Part shown: positions 1-8,284 of the stretch, in pieces
Layout: the number at the start of each line of letters is the position of its first letter
How positions within the stretch are numbered: the first letter of the stretch is position 1
NCBI RefSeq assembly: GCF_003347665.1
Contig: NZ_QDGA01000048.1
Coordinates: 1 to 37,186 of the forward strand
DNA: 37,186 bases
Origin: Microvirga calopogonii
GTDB taxonomy: Bacteria > Pseudomonadota > Alphaproteobacteria > Rhizobiales > Beijerinckiaceae
Direction of reading: 5' to 3'
The notes under the pieces: generated by a model
Told to the model about the DNA's origin: nothing
The model's database searches: none
The model's input: the letters and a program-made list of their open reading frames with translations, nothing else
Position numbers and translations under genes: made by a program

Positions 1-85
1 TTCGGGTCGAGATCCTATGAGGGGTGGATAGCGGCCTGCTTGATGGCAGAGTGAGGTTGCTGACCCACCACTCTGGAGGCGACCC

Positions 86-1248
86 ATGTCACTTGATCAC
101 CGGCCCATGCAGACCGCTATCCGCACCGATCTTGGCGCGATCTTCGTCTCAATGGAACTCAGTCGTTCCGTCTGGCTGATCACCTCGCTGTCGCCCGGGG
201 CCGGCGAGAAGATGTCGAAGCATGCGACGCCAGCCGGTGAATCGCCGGGCTGCTGATGCGGTTTGCGCAGTTGCAGGAGAAGGCACAGGCCCGCACCGGT
301 CAGGTTCCTCCGATCATCGCCATTCATGAAGCCGGTCTGGATGGGTTCTGGATTCACCGGGTTCTGCTCAGCGAAGGCATCGAGAGCTATGTCGTGGACC
401 CTGCTTCGATCGCCACCTCCCGCCGGCGGCGACGCGCCAAGACCGACAAGATCGATGGCGAAGCCCTAGTGCGCACCCTGCTGGCCTACAAGCGCGGCGA
501 GCCACGGGTCTGTGCCATGGTCAAAGCGCCCACCCCAGAGGAAGAGGATCAGCGCCGGGTCAGCCGGGAGCGCCAGACCCTCACGGTGGAACGGGTGCAG
601 CATGTCAATCGCATCAAGGGGCTGCTGTTTGCGCAAGGCATCCGGGACTATGAACCCCTGCGTCGCGATCGCCGCCAGCGGCTCGACGCGCTCACGACCG
701 GCGATGGGCGCCCTTTGCCGCGGCATCTCAAAACTCAGATCCGGCGTGAGCTCGACCGCTTGGAGCTGCTGCTGGAGCAGATCAGGACCGTGGAGGCGGA
801 GCGGGATGCTCTCCTGGAGCGGGCTCGGGCCGCCGAGACCGCACCCGCTCCGGCCCTGCTGCTGGGCCTGAAGGGCATTGGGGCCGACATTGCCGGGATC
901 CTCTGGGCGGAGGGCCTGTTCCGGCCTTTCAGCAATCGCCGACAGGTGGCGGCCTATGCGGGCCTGGCTCCCACACCCTGGAAGAGCGGATCGATTGATC
1001 GCGAGCAAGGGGTGTCCAAGGCTGGCAATCCGCGGCTGCGCACGATCATGATCCAGCTCGCCTGGCTCTGGTTGCGCCACCAGCCGCATTCAGCCCTGAG
1101 CCAATGGTTCAAGGGCCGGGTCAGCGCGAGCGGCAGCCGCCAGCGCAAGACATCCATCGTAGCGCTGGCCCGCAAGCTGCTGGTGGCGCTGTGGAAGTAT
1201 GTGGCCTCCGGCGTGGTGATCGAAGGCGCGGTGATGAAGGCCACATGA
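86..1248 (+). pseudogene. IS110-family transposase, frameshifted
   Basis: DEDD-type recombinase of the IS110 family, which moves its element by site-specific recombination. An ATG at 86 opens an N-terminal part of about 56 codons (FVSMELSRSVWLITSL, with E where many relatives have D) that ends at a TGA at 254-256. The rest continues in another frame from 256. Restoring one base near position 240 joins ...PAG and IAGLLMRF without a stop, which points to a 1-nt deletion. The downstream part has the DEDD region (RRRRRAKTDKIDGEALVR), a central coiled helix and the C-terminal Transposase_20 region (AYAGLAPTPWKSGS, SKAGNPRLR) with the serine-containing motif. The overlapping TGATG at 254-258 could allow restart, but such a product would lack the first catalytic acidic residue. 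Probably inactive. Confidence 0.85.
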
Positions 1249-1501
1249 TCCCTGAACTTTGCCTCATCGAGTGATCTTCCAGGATCTGATCAATCCTGGC
1301 GGATGCGGGTCGGCGAACCGAACACAGCCCTGGCCTTGCCTGCCGCTGTTCGAGAAGGGTGCCGCCGTCCTGAGCCTGGCCCGCCGCAAGCGGGATGATG
1401 GTGCAGCCGTTCTGAATGGCGACCGCATGTGAGGTGGACCGTGCCCAGGGATGGGCCGCGTCATGGATGAGGCTCAGACCCGCGCGTCCGCTGTAAAACA
1501 G
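1249..1501 (+). ncRNA. candidate IS110 bridge RNA in the non-coding right end
   Basis: This 250-nt stretch between the transposase stop and the right 12-bp repeat has no convincing ORF. It holds several hairpins: CCAGGAT/ATCCTGG with a 7-nt loop at 1279-1299, CCCGC/GCGGG with a 5-nt loop at 1380-1394, and GCCC/GGGC near 1442-1455. IS110-family elements encode a structured bridge RNA in a non-coding end, and in the IS1111-type arrangement this is the right end. The RNA call rests on position and hairpins only. Confidence 0.35.
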
Positions 1502-1553
1502 GAGATCCTATGATGATGCCCTGATCAACCGCTTGACCACCCCACCCTCATGT

Positions 1554-1702
1554 GAGGCTGTGTCAAAACGTAGACGGGCAGGTCTGCGGCGTAATCAAAT
1601 TTCTTGTAAGTGTCGATAGACCGGAAAATCTCCGGTACAGAAGCACGAACTTGTACAAATAGTTCGTCAAGGCAGGGCTCGTTTGAGTTTTGACACACTC
1701 TC
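1554..1702 (+). repeat. 149-bp MITE, copy A
   Basis: Non-coding element with imperfect terminal inverted repeats: GAGGCTGTGTCAAAAC on the left and the complement of GAGAGTGTGTCAAAAC on the right. An identical copy in the same orientation lies at 12984-13132, and a diverged inverted copy of exactly the same length at 5579-5727. No target duplication is evident. It encodes nothing and would need a transposase in trans. Confidence 0.85.
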
Positions 1703-1849
1703 GGTCACGAGCAGGAGATTGATGCAAAGAACGGGGCGTCCGGCTTACCTTAGTAAGCTGACGAAGACCTTAGGAGGAAGGCTCAGTTTGGGTTTTGTCG
1801 GTGGAACAGCCGAGGTTCATTGCAGGGGCTTCGTTTTAGGAGCACTGCA

Positions 1850-2482
1850 ATGCAAGACACGATCGCCGACCATCCCTGCCGCACAATCACGCCCTGGAAC
1901 CAGGGCAAGCTGATCGGCCCCAAACCGCCTCTCAAAGCCAAAGAGATCTGGTCGATTCGGGTCAGGCTCCAAGTCGCACACCGCGTTCGCGACCTTGCCT
2001 TGTTCAACCTGGCCCTCGACAGCAAGCTGCGCGCCTGCGATCTGGTAGCGCTCCGGGTCGACGATGTGGCACTCGGTGGGCGTGTACGATCCCGGGCGAC
2101 CGTGATGCAGCGGAAGACTGGTCGCCCTGTCCAGTTCGAGATCACAGAGCAGACCCGAGACGCGGTAGGGCGGTGGCTGGAGAAGAAGGATCTGCACAAG
2201 GGTGAGCCACTCTTTCCAAGCCGGATCAATCGAGCGAGGCCCATGACGACGCGCCAGTACGCCCGTCTGCTCGGATCCTGGCTGCGCACGATAGGCCTCG
2301 ATCCCCTCGCCTACGGTACCCATTCCCTACGGCGGACGAAAGCGTCGATGATCTATCGGAGAACGGGCAATCTTCGGGCCGTCCAGCTTCTGCTCGGCCA
2401 CACCAAGATCGAGAGCACTGTTCGGTATCTTGGGATCGACGTCGACGATGCCCTTCTGATTGCAGAGCAGGTTGAGATCTAA
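1850..2482 (+). CDS. short tyrosine recombinase / integrase, catalytic domain only
   Basis: DNA strand-exchange enzyme of the phage-integrase family, 210 aa. All six catalytic positions are visible: R61 (SKLRACDL), K89 (QRKTGRP), H158 and R161 (THSLRRTKA), H184 (LLGHTKIES) and the nucleophile Y193 (RYLGI). Nothing corresponds to the usual N-terminal core-binding (SAM-like) domain; about 50 residues precede R61, where a full-length integrase has 150 or more. ATG 1850 was chosen because TTTTAGGAGC lies just upstream; an in-frame ATG at 1820 lacks a site. It stands alone on the plus strand between MITE copy A and a gene-poor stretch. Such short recombinases are common on alphaproteobacterial accessory DNA. 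Whether it acts on a local site is unknown. Confidence 0.85.
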   Translation: MQDTIADHPCRTITPWNQGKLIGPKPPLKAKEIWSIRVRLQVAHRVRDLALFNLALDSKLRACDLVALRVDDVALGGRVRSRATVMQRKTGRPVQFEITEQTRDAVGRWLEKKDLHKGEPLFPSRINRARPMTTRQYARLLGSWLRTIGLDPLAYGTHSLRRTKASMIYRRTGNLRAVQLLLGHTKIESTVRYLGIDVDDALLIAEQVEI

Positions 2483-3099
2483 CCGCAGGGGCGGCTCGTC
2501 GCCGGGCCGCCCCTGAGCCCACCGAGCATCATGGAGCAACGTCCGGACTTGAGGGATGAGTAGCCACGAGACAAACGACCGGCGCGTGCCAAAGTTTGAA
2601 ATTTGAACCGATCAACGAGCTTCTGCTTTGCCCGGCTGGCACAGACCAATCCTTAAACCTGGAGCGTCCCGTCAACCGATACACGTTGAGCTGACATTGA
2701 ATCCATGGAAGCTCGGTCAGACAACTCGCAGAACCGGTCTCCGCCATCTCGCAATGGTCCAGTCGCCAACATGTTGGCGACTGGACCATGACCTTGTTCT
2801 TGGTGGCCGGCAGGAGCTGCGCCGACATCTGTTGCAGCTTGGGGACAAGCCCGAAACCATGTTATCGTGAACCTCGCTTGGCATTGCCCGTACCAACGGC
2901 AACTCGCCTTCGAGGACTCGGGCCCGATGAGCGCCTGCCGCGCATCTGCCACGACACGGATTGGGTTCAACGGCCAAGGCGCGTATCCGTGTTCGGACTG
3001 ATTGTGCCCTCCGGATGCATGGACACCATTCGTCCTGCACCGGCTGGCCAGAGACGGCGTCAACCGTAAGCGTTCCCGGAACTCATGGAGGCAACAGCC
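2483..3099. other. gene-poor stretch
   Basis: About 600 bp between the recombinase and the histidine phosphatase. Open frames here are short, overlap on both strands and have no recognisable domains or good ribosome sites. The one clear structure is the perfect palindrome at 2754-2789. Confidence 0.5.
2754..2789. repeat. 36-bp perfect palindrome
   Basis: The half-site ATGGTCCAGTCGCCAACA is followed at once by its exact reverse complement, with no spacer. No T-tract follows on either strand, so it does not look like an intrinsic terminator. It could form a cruciform or be the joined inner ends of a lost element. Confidence 0.85.
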
Positions 3100-3621
3100 A
3101 TGAGAATATGGTCAAGAGGAATGGCTGCCGTCCTGGCAGCAGGCGTGCCGATCATTCCGCTTCCAGCCCGCACTCAGGAAGCGATCATCATCGTCCGGCA
3201 CAGCGACCCGCCTCCGATGCTGCGCCTCGACGAGATCCGCGATGACACGCCGCTGTCCGAGTCGGGCCAGCAGCGCGCCATGATGCTGGCCGGGCGCCTG
3301 AAGGACAGTGGAATCTCCGCCATCTACACGAGCGAGGCTCTGCGAACGGCCCAGACCGCCCAGCCTCTGGCCAAATCACTCGGGATTCAGAGCCAGGTTC
3401 ATCTGGGGGACGACGTCGACGGCTTGGTCAAGCGCATCCGCTCCGAGCACCAAGGCAAGAGGGTCCTCGTCGTTGGTCACTGGAGCACAATCCCGGCGAT
3501 CCTGAAGGCCCTCGGCCATCCGAAAGACGTCGCGATCGAACGCAGCGCGTACGACAACCTGTTCATCGTCGTGCCGCAAGGAGAGCAGGGTCCGCCTACG
3601 GTAGTGCATCTGCACTACTGA
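3100..3621 (+). CDS. exported histidine phosphatase (phosphoglycerate-mutase superfamily, SixA-like)
   Basis: Small phosphatase of the His_Phos_1 family, 173 aa. An N-terminal hydrophobic stretch (about residues 8-24, ending PLPARTQ) looks like a signal peptide, so it probably acts in the periplasm. The catalytic motif reads VRHSD with H34 as the phospho-accepting histidine; the common RHG glycine is serine here. The second catalytic histidine is H127 in VVGHWSTIP, and YTSEALRTAQTA matches the family's third motif. ATG 3100 is preceded by GGAGG at ideal spacing; the ATG at 3085 overlaps that site. Its stop overlaps an ATG at 3621 in the cyclase frame (TGATG), so the two genes are probably co-transcribed. 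The substrate is not predictable. Confidence 0.85.
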   Translation: MRIWSRGMAAVLAAGVPIIPLPARTQEAIIIVRHSDPPPMLRLDEIRDDTPLSESGQQRAMMLAGRLKDSGISAIYTSEALRTAQTAQPLAKSLGIQSQVHLGDDVDGLVKRIRSEHQGKRVLVVGHWSTIPAILKALGHPKDVAIERSAYDNLFIVVPQGEQGPPTVVHLHY

Positions 3622-3659
3622 TGCCTGATGCAGTCCGGCAGCGCCGGGAGGGGTGTGGC

Positions 3660-5480
3660 ATGCGGCCATCGCTCCGGAGAGGATCGAACACGCCAAGCGG
3701 CCTGTCCATCCGCCTTGCATTGGCGGGCATCTCCGCCGCGACCATCGCCGTCACGGCCGCGGCCCTCGTCCTTGTACTGGAGAGTGGACGTCAGAACACC
3801 TCCGGGCTGGTCCGGGATCGCAGCGACAGGATTCTCACGGCCGTCGTCGAGCGGATCCGTATGCACCTTGAGCCTGCCCGCGACCAGTCCCGCTTCCTGG
3901 CCCGCATGGTTGCGGACGGGTTGTTCAATCCCCGCGACGATGGCATCTCCGCCGGGCACCTGTCGGCAGCCTTGGCCGGAACGCCGCAGGTCGCAACCCT
4001 CGCCATCATCCGAACCGATCTCCGGCAGATACGGGTCGAGCGGCAAGGCGACACCGTGGTGACGCGCTCGATCAGCATGCGGACCGTGCCGGGTTTGCAC
4101 GACGCGTTCGCGGAGGCCCGAAGAGTCGGACAGCCACTCTGGGGCGAGCTCCTATGGAGCGAACGGCTGAACCAGCCCTTGGTCAACATTCGAACTCCCC
4201 TTTGGCACCAGGATGATTTCGTCGGAATCCTGCTGGCTGGGGTCACGGTCGCGGAGCTGTCGACCTTCGTGGTCGATGTACCGCCCACTGCGGGCGCAGC
4301 TACGTTCATCCTGCACGGACGTGAGTTCGTCCTGGCCCATGCAGGGCTCGCACGCACTCCCTCCCTGTTCAAGCCGGACCATCCTCTCCCGCAACTCGCG
4401 GAGCTGGGAGACGAGGTTCTCGCATCGATCTGGAATCAGCGGCGCGACACCGAAGCGGTCACCACCGTCGTCGGGCCGAGCGGCGGCCATGCCGTCGATG
4501 TGAATGGGATCCCCTATGTGTTCCTCTACCGCGAACTCGCCGGGTACAGCGAACAGCCTTGGCTGATCGGGCGTTATATGCCGCTGGCGGATCTCACCGG
4601 CGAGGTTCGGCGGCTCGAATGGGCGGCCTGGATTGGACTTGCGGCCGTTCTGGTCGCGATCGCCGGCGCCTGGTTCATGGGTCATGCCGTCGCGCGTCCG
4701 ATCCTGCGCTTGGCAACGGCAACGGCAGCGATCCGGGATCTCGATCTCGGGGTTGCACGCCCGCTTGCCAGAAGCAGTCTGCGGGAGGTCGACGAGGCCA
4801 TCGGCGCATACAATGCGCTCCTCACGACCTTGCATTGGTTTGAAAGGTATGTCCCGCGGAACCTGGTATCGCGCTTGATGGCACAGGAGGACGGAGATCT
4901 GGTCCCGGAGGAGCGAGTCGTTACGGTCCTCTTCACGGATGTCGTCGCGTTCACGGGTCTTGCCGAGCGATTGACAGCATCCGAAACGGCGGCGTTCCTC
5001 AATGAGCACTTTCGCCTCATGGCTGCCTGTGTGGAGGCCCAGCAAGGAACCATCGACAAGTTTATCGGCGACTCCCTGATGGCCTTCTGGGGGGCGCCAG
5101 ATGCTCAACCGGACCAGGCCGAACAGGCCTGCCGCACGGCACGCGCGATGGCGGCGGCGATCATTGCCGATAACTACCATCGACGAGAGCATGGCCTGGA
5201 GCCGGTTCGGGTCCGGATCGGTATCCACACGGGCCCCGCCATCGTCGGCAACATCGGCGCGCCGGGGCGCATCAACTACACGATCGTCGGCGATGCCGTG
5301 AACATGGCGCAGCGGATCGAGGAGGTCGCGAAGGAACATCTGGCCGCGGAAGGCGAGGTCGTCGTACTTGCGAGCGAGGCCGTGCTTGAGGCCATTGGTC
5401 AATCTGTCTCGGCCCATGAGGTGCGCCGGTACACCTTGAGAGGCCGGCGGGGTGCAACGACCGTCGTCCGACTGCTCTGA
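3660..5480 (+). CDS. membrane-bound class III adenylate/guanylate cyclase with periplasmic sensor and HAMP
   Basis: Nucleotide cyclase making cAMP or cGMP from the NTP, 606 aa. Order: TM1 (about 16-41), a large periplasmic sensor-like region (about 42-320), TM2 (about 321-345), HAMP (about 340-395), then the class III cyclase homology domain. First metal aspartate D427 (LFTDVVAFT), purine-recognising K467 and second metal D471 in KFIGDSLMAFWGAP, T541 in NYTIVGDAVNMAQRIE followed by the expected N and R. All key residues are present, and K plus T fit ATP as substrate. ATG 3660 has GGGAGG eight bases upstream; an in-frame ATG at 3621 overlaps the phosphatase stop but has no ribosome site. The layout implies that a periplasmic signal controls cyclic nucleotide output. 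It lies beside four binding-protein genes. Confidence 0.88.
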   Translation: MRPSLRRGSNTPSGLSIRLALAGISAATIAVTAAALVLVLESGRQNTSGLVRDRSDRILTAVVERIRMHLEPARDQSRFLARMVADGLFNPRDDGISAGHLSAALAGTPQVATLAIIRTDLRQIRVERQGDTVVTRSISMRTVPGLHDAFAEARRVGQPLWGELLWSERLNQPLVNIRTPLWHQDDFVGILLAGVTVAELSTFVVDVPPTAGAATFILHGREFVLAHAGLARTPSLFKPDHPLPQLAELGDEVLASIWNQRRDTEAVTTVVGPSGGHAVDVNGIPYVFLYRELAGYSEQPWLIGRYMPLADLTGEVRRLEWAAWIGLAAVLVAIAGAWFMGHAVARPILRLATATAAIRDLDLGVARPLARSSLREVDEAIGAYNALLTTLHWFERYVPRNLVSRLMAQEDGDLVPEERVVTVLFTDVVAFTGLAERLTASETAAFLNEHFRLMAACVEAQQGTIDKFIGDSLMAFWGAPDAQPDQAEQACRTARAMAAAIIADNYHRREHGLEPVRVRIGIHTGPAIVGNIGAPGRINYTIVGDAVNMAQRIEEVAKEHLAAEGEVVVLASEAVLEAIGQSVSAHEVRRYTLRGRRGATTVVRLL

Positions 5481-5938
5481 CGAAACACCGCCCACGAGGA
5501 AACGCATGGGACCTACGAGAAACACACGCCGTTCGTCTATCCATGCGTCCTGTTCGCAGTGAATGTCCGCACCGGGTCGAGAGTGTGTCAAAACTCAAAC
5601 AGGCTCGGCCGTGCCGAAAGATTCGTACGAATTTATGCTCCTGTACCGAGAATTCCGCGGTCTGTCAGCGCCTGCACGAAATCAAATTGCTCCACTGAGC
5701 GACCTGCTCGCGTTTTGACACAGCCTCGGTCAGGAACCGAGATTCCGTGCGCTTTCGGAATGTCCGCTTTGATAAGGATTGCTGCCTTCGAGCTTAGGTC
5801 TTAGGCGTGCCATTTTGAGACCTTCCGAGCCAGGAGTCCGTTGCGTGCTATATCGATCAATGGCTTACGGCGAGAATTCCGGGTAAGGCTGTTTATGGCA
5901 CTCGCACATGCGGCCTATGGGTTGGCCGCACCAGTTGC
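5481..5938. other. intergenic stretch containing MITE copy B
   Basis: Apart from the 149-bp repeat at 5579-5727 no gene or RNA is evident. It separates a plus-strand cyclase from a minus-strand binding-protein gene, so it is a convergent intergenic region. Confidence 0.5.
5579..5727 (-). repeat. 149-bp MITE, copy B (inverted, diverged)
   Basis: Its reverse complement aligns end to end with copies A and C: same termini (GAGGCTGTGTCAAAAC and GTTTTGACACACTCTC), same length, and recognisably similar interior such as CGGTACAG and the block before it. It is clearly older or of a different subtype than the identical A and C copies. Copies B and C share the flanks GGGTC on the left and GGTCA on the right, which may be part of the element or target preference. 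Confidence 0.8.
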
Positions 5939-6916
5939 TTACTCGACGACCTTGTCGGCTGCTGCGAGGACCGCTGATGGAATGGACAGGCCAAGTCTCC
6001 TGGCGGTGAGAAGATTGATCGCAAGGGTGTAGCTTGTCGGCGCTTGAACCGGCAGATCACGAGGCTGCGCTCCTCTGAGGATCCGGTCGATGTAAACCGC
6101 AAGCGCTTGGGAGTAGCCTTCGGTCGGGCCATACGCAATCAAGCCTCCGATGGCCGCTGCATACTGGGTGCCGTAGATCGCCGGAACCCGATGGCGATTG
6201 GCCACATCGATGATCTTGCTTTCGTACCCCAGGTTGAACTCATCCGGCAGGACCAGAAGAGCCCCATGAGGCTCCGAGGCAAGCGCGGCCACAACGGGCT
6301 CGACCCCGGAAAAGTCCCGCGCGTAGGCCTGGATCGGCTCGATCTGGAGGGAGGCCGCCGTGGCTTCGAACTCGCGCATAAAGGGCGAGGACCGGTTCGG
6401 CGTCGTCTCCGGGTTGAGCAAGATCGCGACACGCCTGATCTCGGGATCAAGTTCCTTCAGGAACTGCACCCACTTGCCCGCGAGGGAGGGCTCGAAGGTG
6501 GTAAAGCCGGTGACGTTACCGCCCGGACGGGTGAGGTTGCTGACGATGCCGTTCCCTACGGGATCGGCCACGCCGAAGAAGACGATCGGGAGGGTGCGGG
6601 TTTCGGCCAGAACCCCCAGGGTTGCCGGTGTTCCGTGGGTGACGATGAGATCAGGCTGGGTGGCGACGAGTTCCTTGGCGATCTTTGGCAACTGATCAAG
6701 GTGCGTCGGGACATGGATGTCCGCTCGGACGTTGCCGCCTCTTGTCCATCCAAGCGACTGAATGTGTTCCGCGACATCCGCCCAGTTGTACGGGGAGGTT
6801 CTGAGCCCCTCGATCCACCCAATGCGCCATACCCGATCGAAAGTCTGTGCAGCCCCTGGCAACGGGCGCAGGAGGGAAAGTGAGCCAAGAAGCAGGATGA
6901 TGTCGCGCCGCCTCAT
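5939..6916 (-). CDS. solitary ABC_sub_bind-family periplasmic binding protein 1
   Basis: Periplasmic ligand-binding protein of the ABC_sub_bind family (COG2984 type), 325 aa. It starts MRRRDIILLLGSLSLL with a signal peptide ending near GAAQ. Typical family blocks follow: RIGWIEG, LGWTRGGNV, PDLIVTHGTPATLGVLAETRTLPIVFFGVADPVGNGIV (shown in part), SNLTRPGGNVTGF, and the C-terminal INLLTARRLGLSIPS ... ADKVVE tail. ATG 6916 begins the signal peptide; the open frame runs further upstream but without protein-like sequence. No permease or ATPase gene is nearby, which is common in this family in rhizobial relatives. The ligand is unknown; characterised relatives in other bacteria bind tryptophan or aromatic compounds, but that cannot be transferred here. 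Confidence 0.85.
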   Translation of the reverse strand: MRRRDIILLLGSLSLLRPLPGAAQTFDRVWRIGWIEGLRTSPYNWADVAEHIQSLGWTRGGNVRADIHVPTHLDQLPKIAKELVATQPDLIVTHGTPATLGVLAETRTLPIVFFGVADPVGNGIVSNLTRPGGNVTGFTTFEPSLAGKWVQFLKELDPEIRRVAILLNPETTPNRSSPFMREFEATAASLQIEPIQAYARDFSGVEPVVAALASEPHGALLVLPDEFNLGYESKIIDVANRHRVPAIYGTQYAAAIGGLIAYGPTEGYSQALAVYIDRILRGAQPRDLPVQAPTSYTLAINLLTARRLGLSIPSAVLAAADKVVE

Positions 6917-7160
6917 ACGGCCACCTCCTGAGGAGGAAGGGGACGAGACTATCACATCAGGACTTCCGCTCGAACACACCAAGAGAGATCTCTCAAGCGT
7001 AATGCTCGGGTGGGGCTCGCTGCGGTCGTTGCAGCTCCGTTCGTTCCAGCGTTTGACCTCGGGCCAGAATTTCAGTGACTCAGTGCGCCGACTCCTTCTT
7101 GGCTGTATAGTGGGCTCCATGCTCAACGCTCGTTGGGCTCCGGAACACGGGAGGATGCCG

Positions 7161-8171
7161 ATGTGCCTCAACCTGGTTCTCTGGCGCCATCGTCCACGCG
7201 ATGGCAAATGGCGTAGCATCAGCATGAGAGTTCTGACTTGCCTGGTCACGGTCGGCTTTCCCGCACTGGCTGATGCACAATCTGCCACCCACCCCCGAAT
7301 CGGGCTGCTCACATGGGGCGCCTGCGAGATGCCCGACCTGATTGCCGGCCTGAAGGATTTGGGCCGCATTCCGGGTGAGAACATCACTATCGAGTGCCGC
7401 TCGGCGGGAAAACGGTATGAGGGCTTTGCAACGGCAACAGCTGAACTGGTGCGGCTTCCGGTCGATGTGATTGTTTCAGAGTCCCAACCGGCCGGCCACA
7501 TGGCGAGCTCGGTGACCACGACCGTTCCGATTGTCACAATCCTGAGCGGTGACCCGGTCGGCTCCGGGCTCGTTCAGAGCCTGTCAAAGCCGGGCGGCAA
7601 TCTGATAGGTCTGACCTATTACGCTACCGAACTGACGGCAAAGCGCCTGGAATTATTGCAGGAAGCGGTTCCAGGCATCTCATCCGTCGGTGTGTTGGCG
7701 AATCCGGTCGTCGCCTATCTTTCCTTCGAGGAGGACACGAAGCACGCTGCGAAAGCTCTCGGTCTTGCGCTGATCATTCATCAGGTTCGGGAGCCGACCG
7801 AGTTGGAGAAAGCCATCCATCAGATGAAAGCGGAGGGTGCTCAAGCCATCTTCGTACTGCCCGATCTGATGTTCGCATCCGAGGCGAAACAGATTGCCGA
7901 TGTTGCGCTGGCCGAGAAACTCCCCGTGATGGCTTGGGGCGGCTGGTTCACCGAACTGGGCGGGCTCATGGCGTATTCTGCTGACTACGGAACCCTGGTG
8001 CGCCGCCTCGCCATCTACGTGGACAAAATCCTGAAAGGTGCCCCGCCCGGCGATCTCCCCATCGAGCAGCCCGCCCACTTTGAAGTGTCAGTCAATGTGC
8101 GGACCGCCCGCACCCTCGGCCTGACACTCCCACCGGAGCTCCTCGCCCGTGCGGACGAGGTCATCGAATGA
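7161..8171 (+). CDS. solitary ABC_sub_bind-family periplasmic binding protein 2
   Basis: Second member of the family, about 336 aa from ATG 7161. The signal peptide core is MRVLTCLVTVGFPALADAQ. Family blocks: PRIGLLTWGAC, VDVIVSESQPAG, TVPIVTILSGDPVGSGLV, SLSKPGGNLIGLT, then VNVRTARTLGLTLPPELL and the ADEVIE terminus. The start is uncertain: ATG 7161 has GGGAGG at good spacing but gives a long charged stretch before the hydrophobic core, while ATG 7224 gives a normal signal peptide (315 aa) without a clear ribosome site. It is divergent from binding protein 1 and lies 113 bp upstream of the second cyclase on the same strand, so co-expression is plausible. Confidence 0.82.
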   Translation: MCLNLVLWRHRPRDGKWRSISMRVLTCLVTVGFPALADAQSATHPRIGLLTWGACEMPDLIAGLKDLGRIPGENITIECRSAGKRYEGFATATAELVRLPVDVIVSESQPAGHMASSVTTTVPIVTILSGDPVGSGLVQSLSKPGGNLIGLTYYATELTAKRLELLQEAVPGISSVGVLANPVVAYLSFEEDTKHAAKALGLALIIHQVREPTELEKAIHQMKAEGAQAIFVLPDLMFASEAKQIADVALAEKLPVMAWGGWFTELGGLMAYSADYGTLVRRLAIYVDKILKGAPPGDLPIEQPAHFEVSVNVRTARTLGLTLPPELLARADEVIE

Positions 8172-8284
8172 CGATCATTGAGGTTGCCCAAGTCTCACCT
8201 CAGGCACCAATGGATCTCTGGCATCGACTTCTGGTGGGCCGGCTTCGACCCTCCACCATCGGGATAGACTGAGGTGCAACGGCC

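Larger units (their letters stand above)
9..1513 (+). mobile_element. IS110-family insertion sequence (degenerate)
   Basis: The 12-mer GAGATCCTATGA occurs at 9-20 and again at 1502-1513, exactly 1493 bp apart, and brackets the transposase. IS110-family elements lack classical terminal inverted repeats and leave a short shared core at both junctions, so these repeats are the likely element boundaries. Only about 65 nt precede the transposase start, while about 250 nt of non-coding sequence follow it. The boundaries are inferred; the repeat is seen directly. Confidence 0.65.

Noticed and set aside
4152..5591. Long open frame (479 codons) on the minus strand
   Set aside because: It lies antisense to the cyclase gene, which has clear domains; the translation is low-complexity in Arg/Asp/Gly and shows no domain. 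High GC produces such shadows.
6917..7537. Upstream extension of the minus-strand binding protein 1 frame
   Set aside because: The extension lacks protein-like sequence and overlaps the divergent gene; MRRRDIILLL at 6916 is a proper signal-peptide start.
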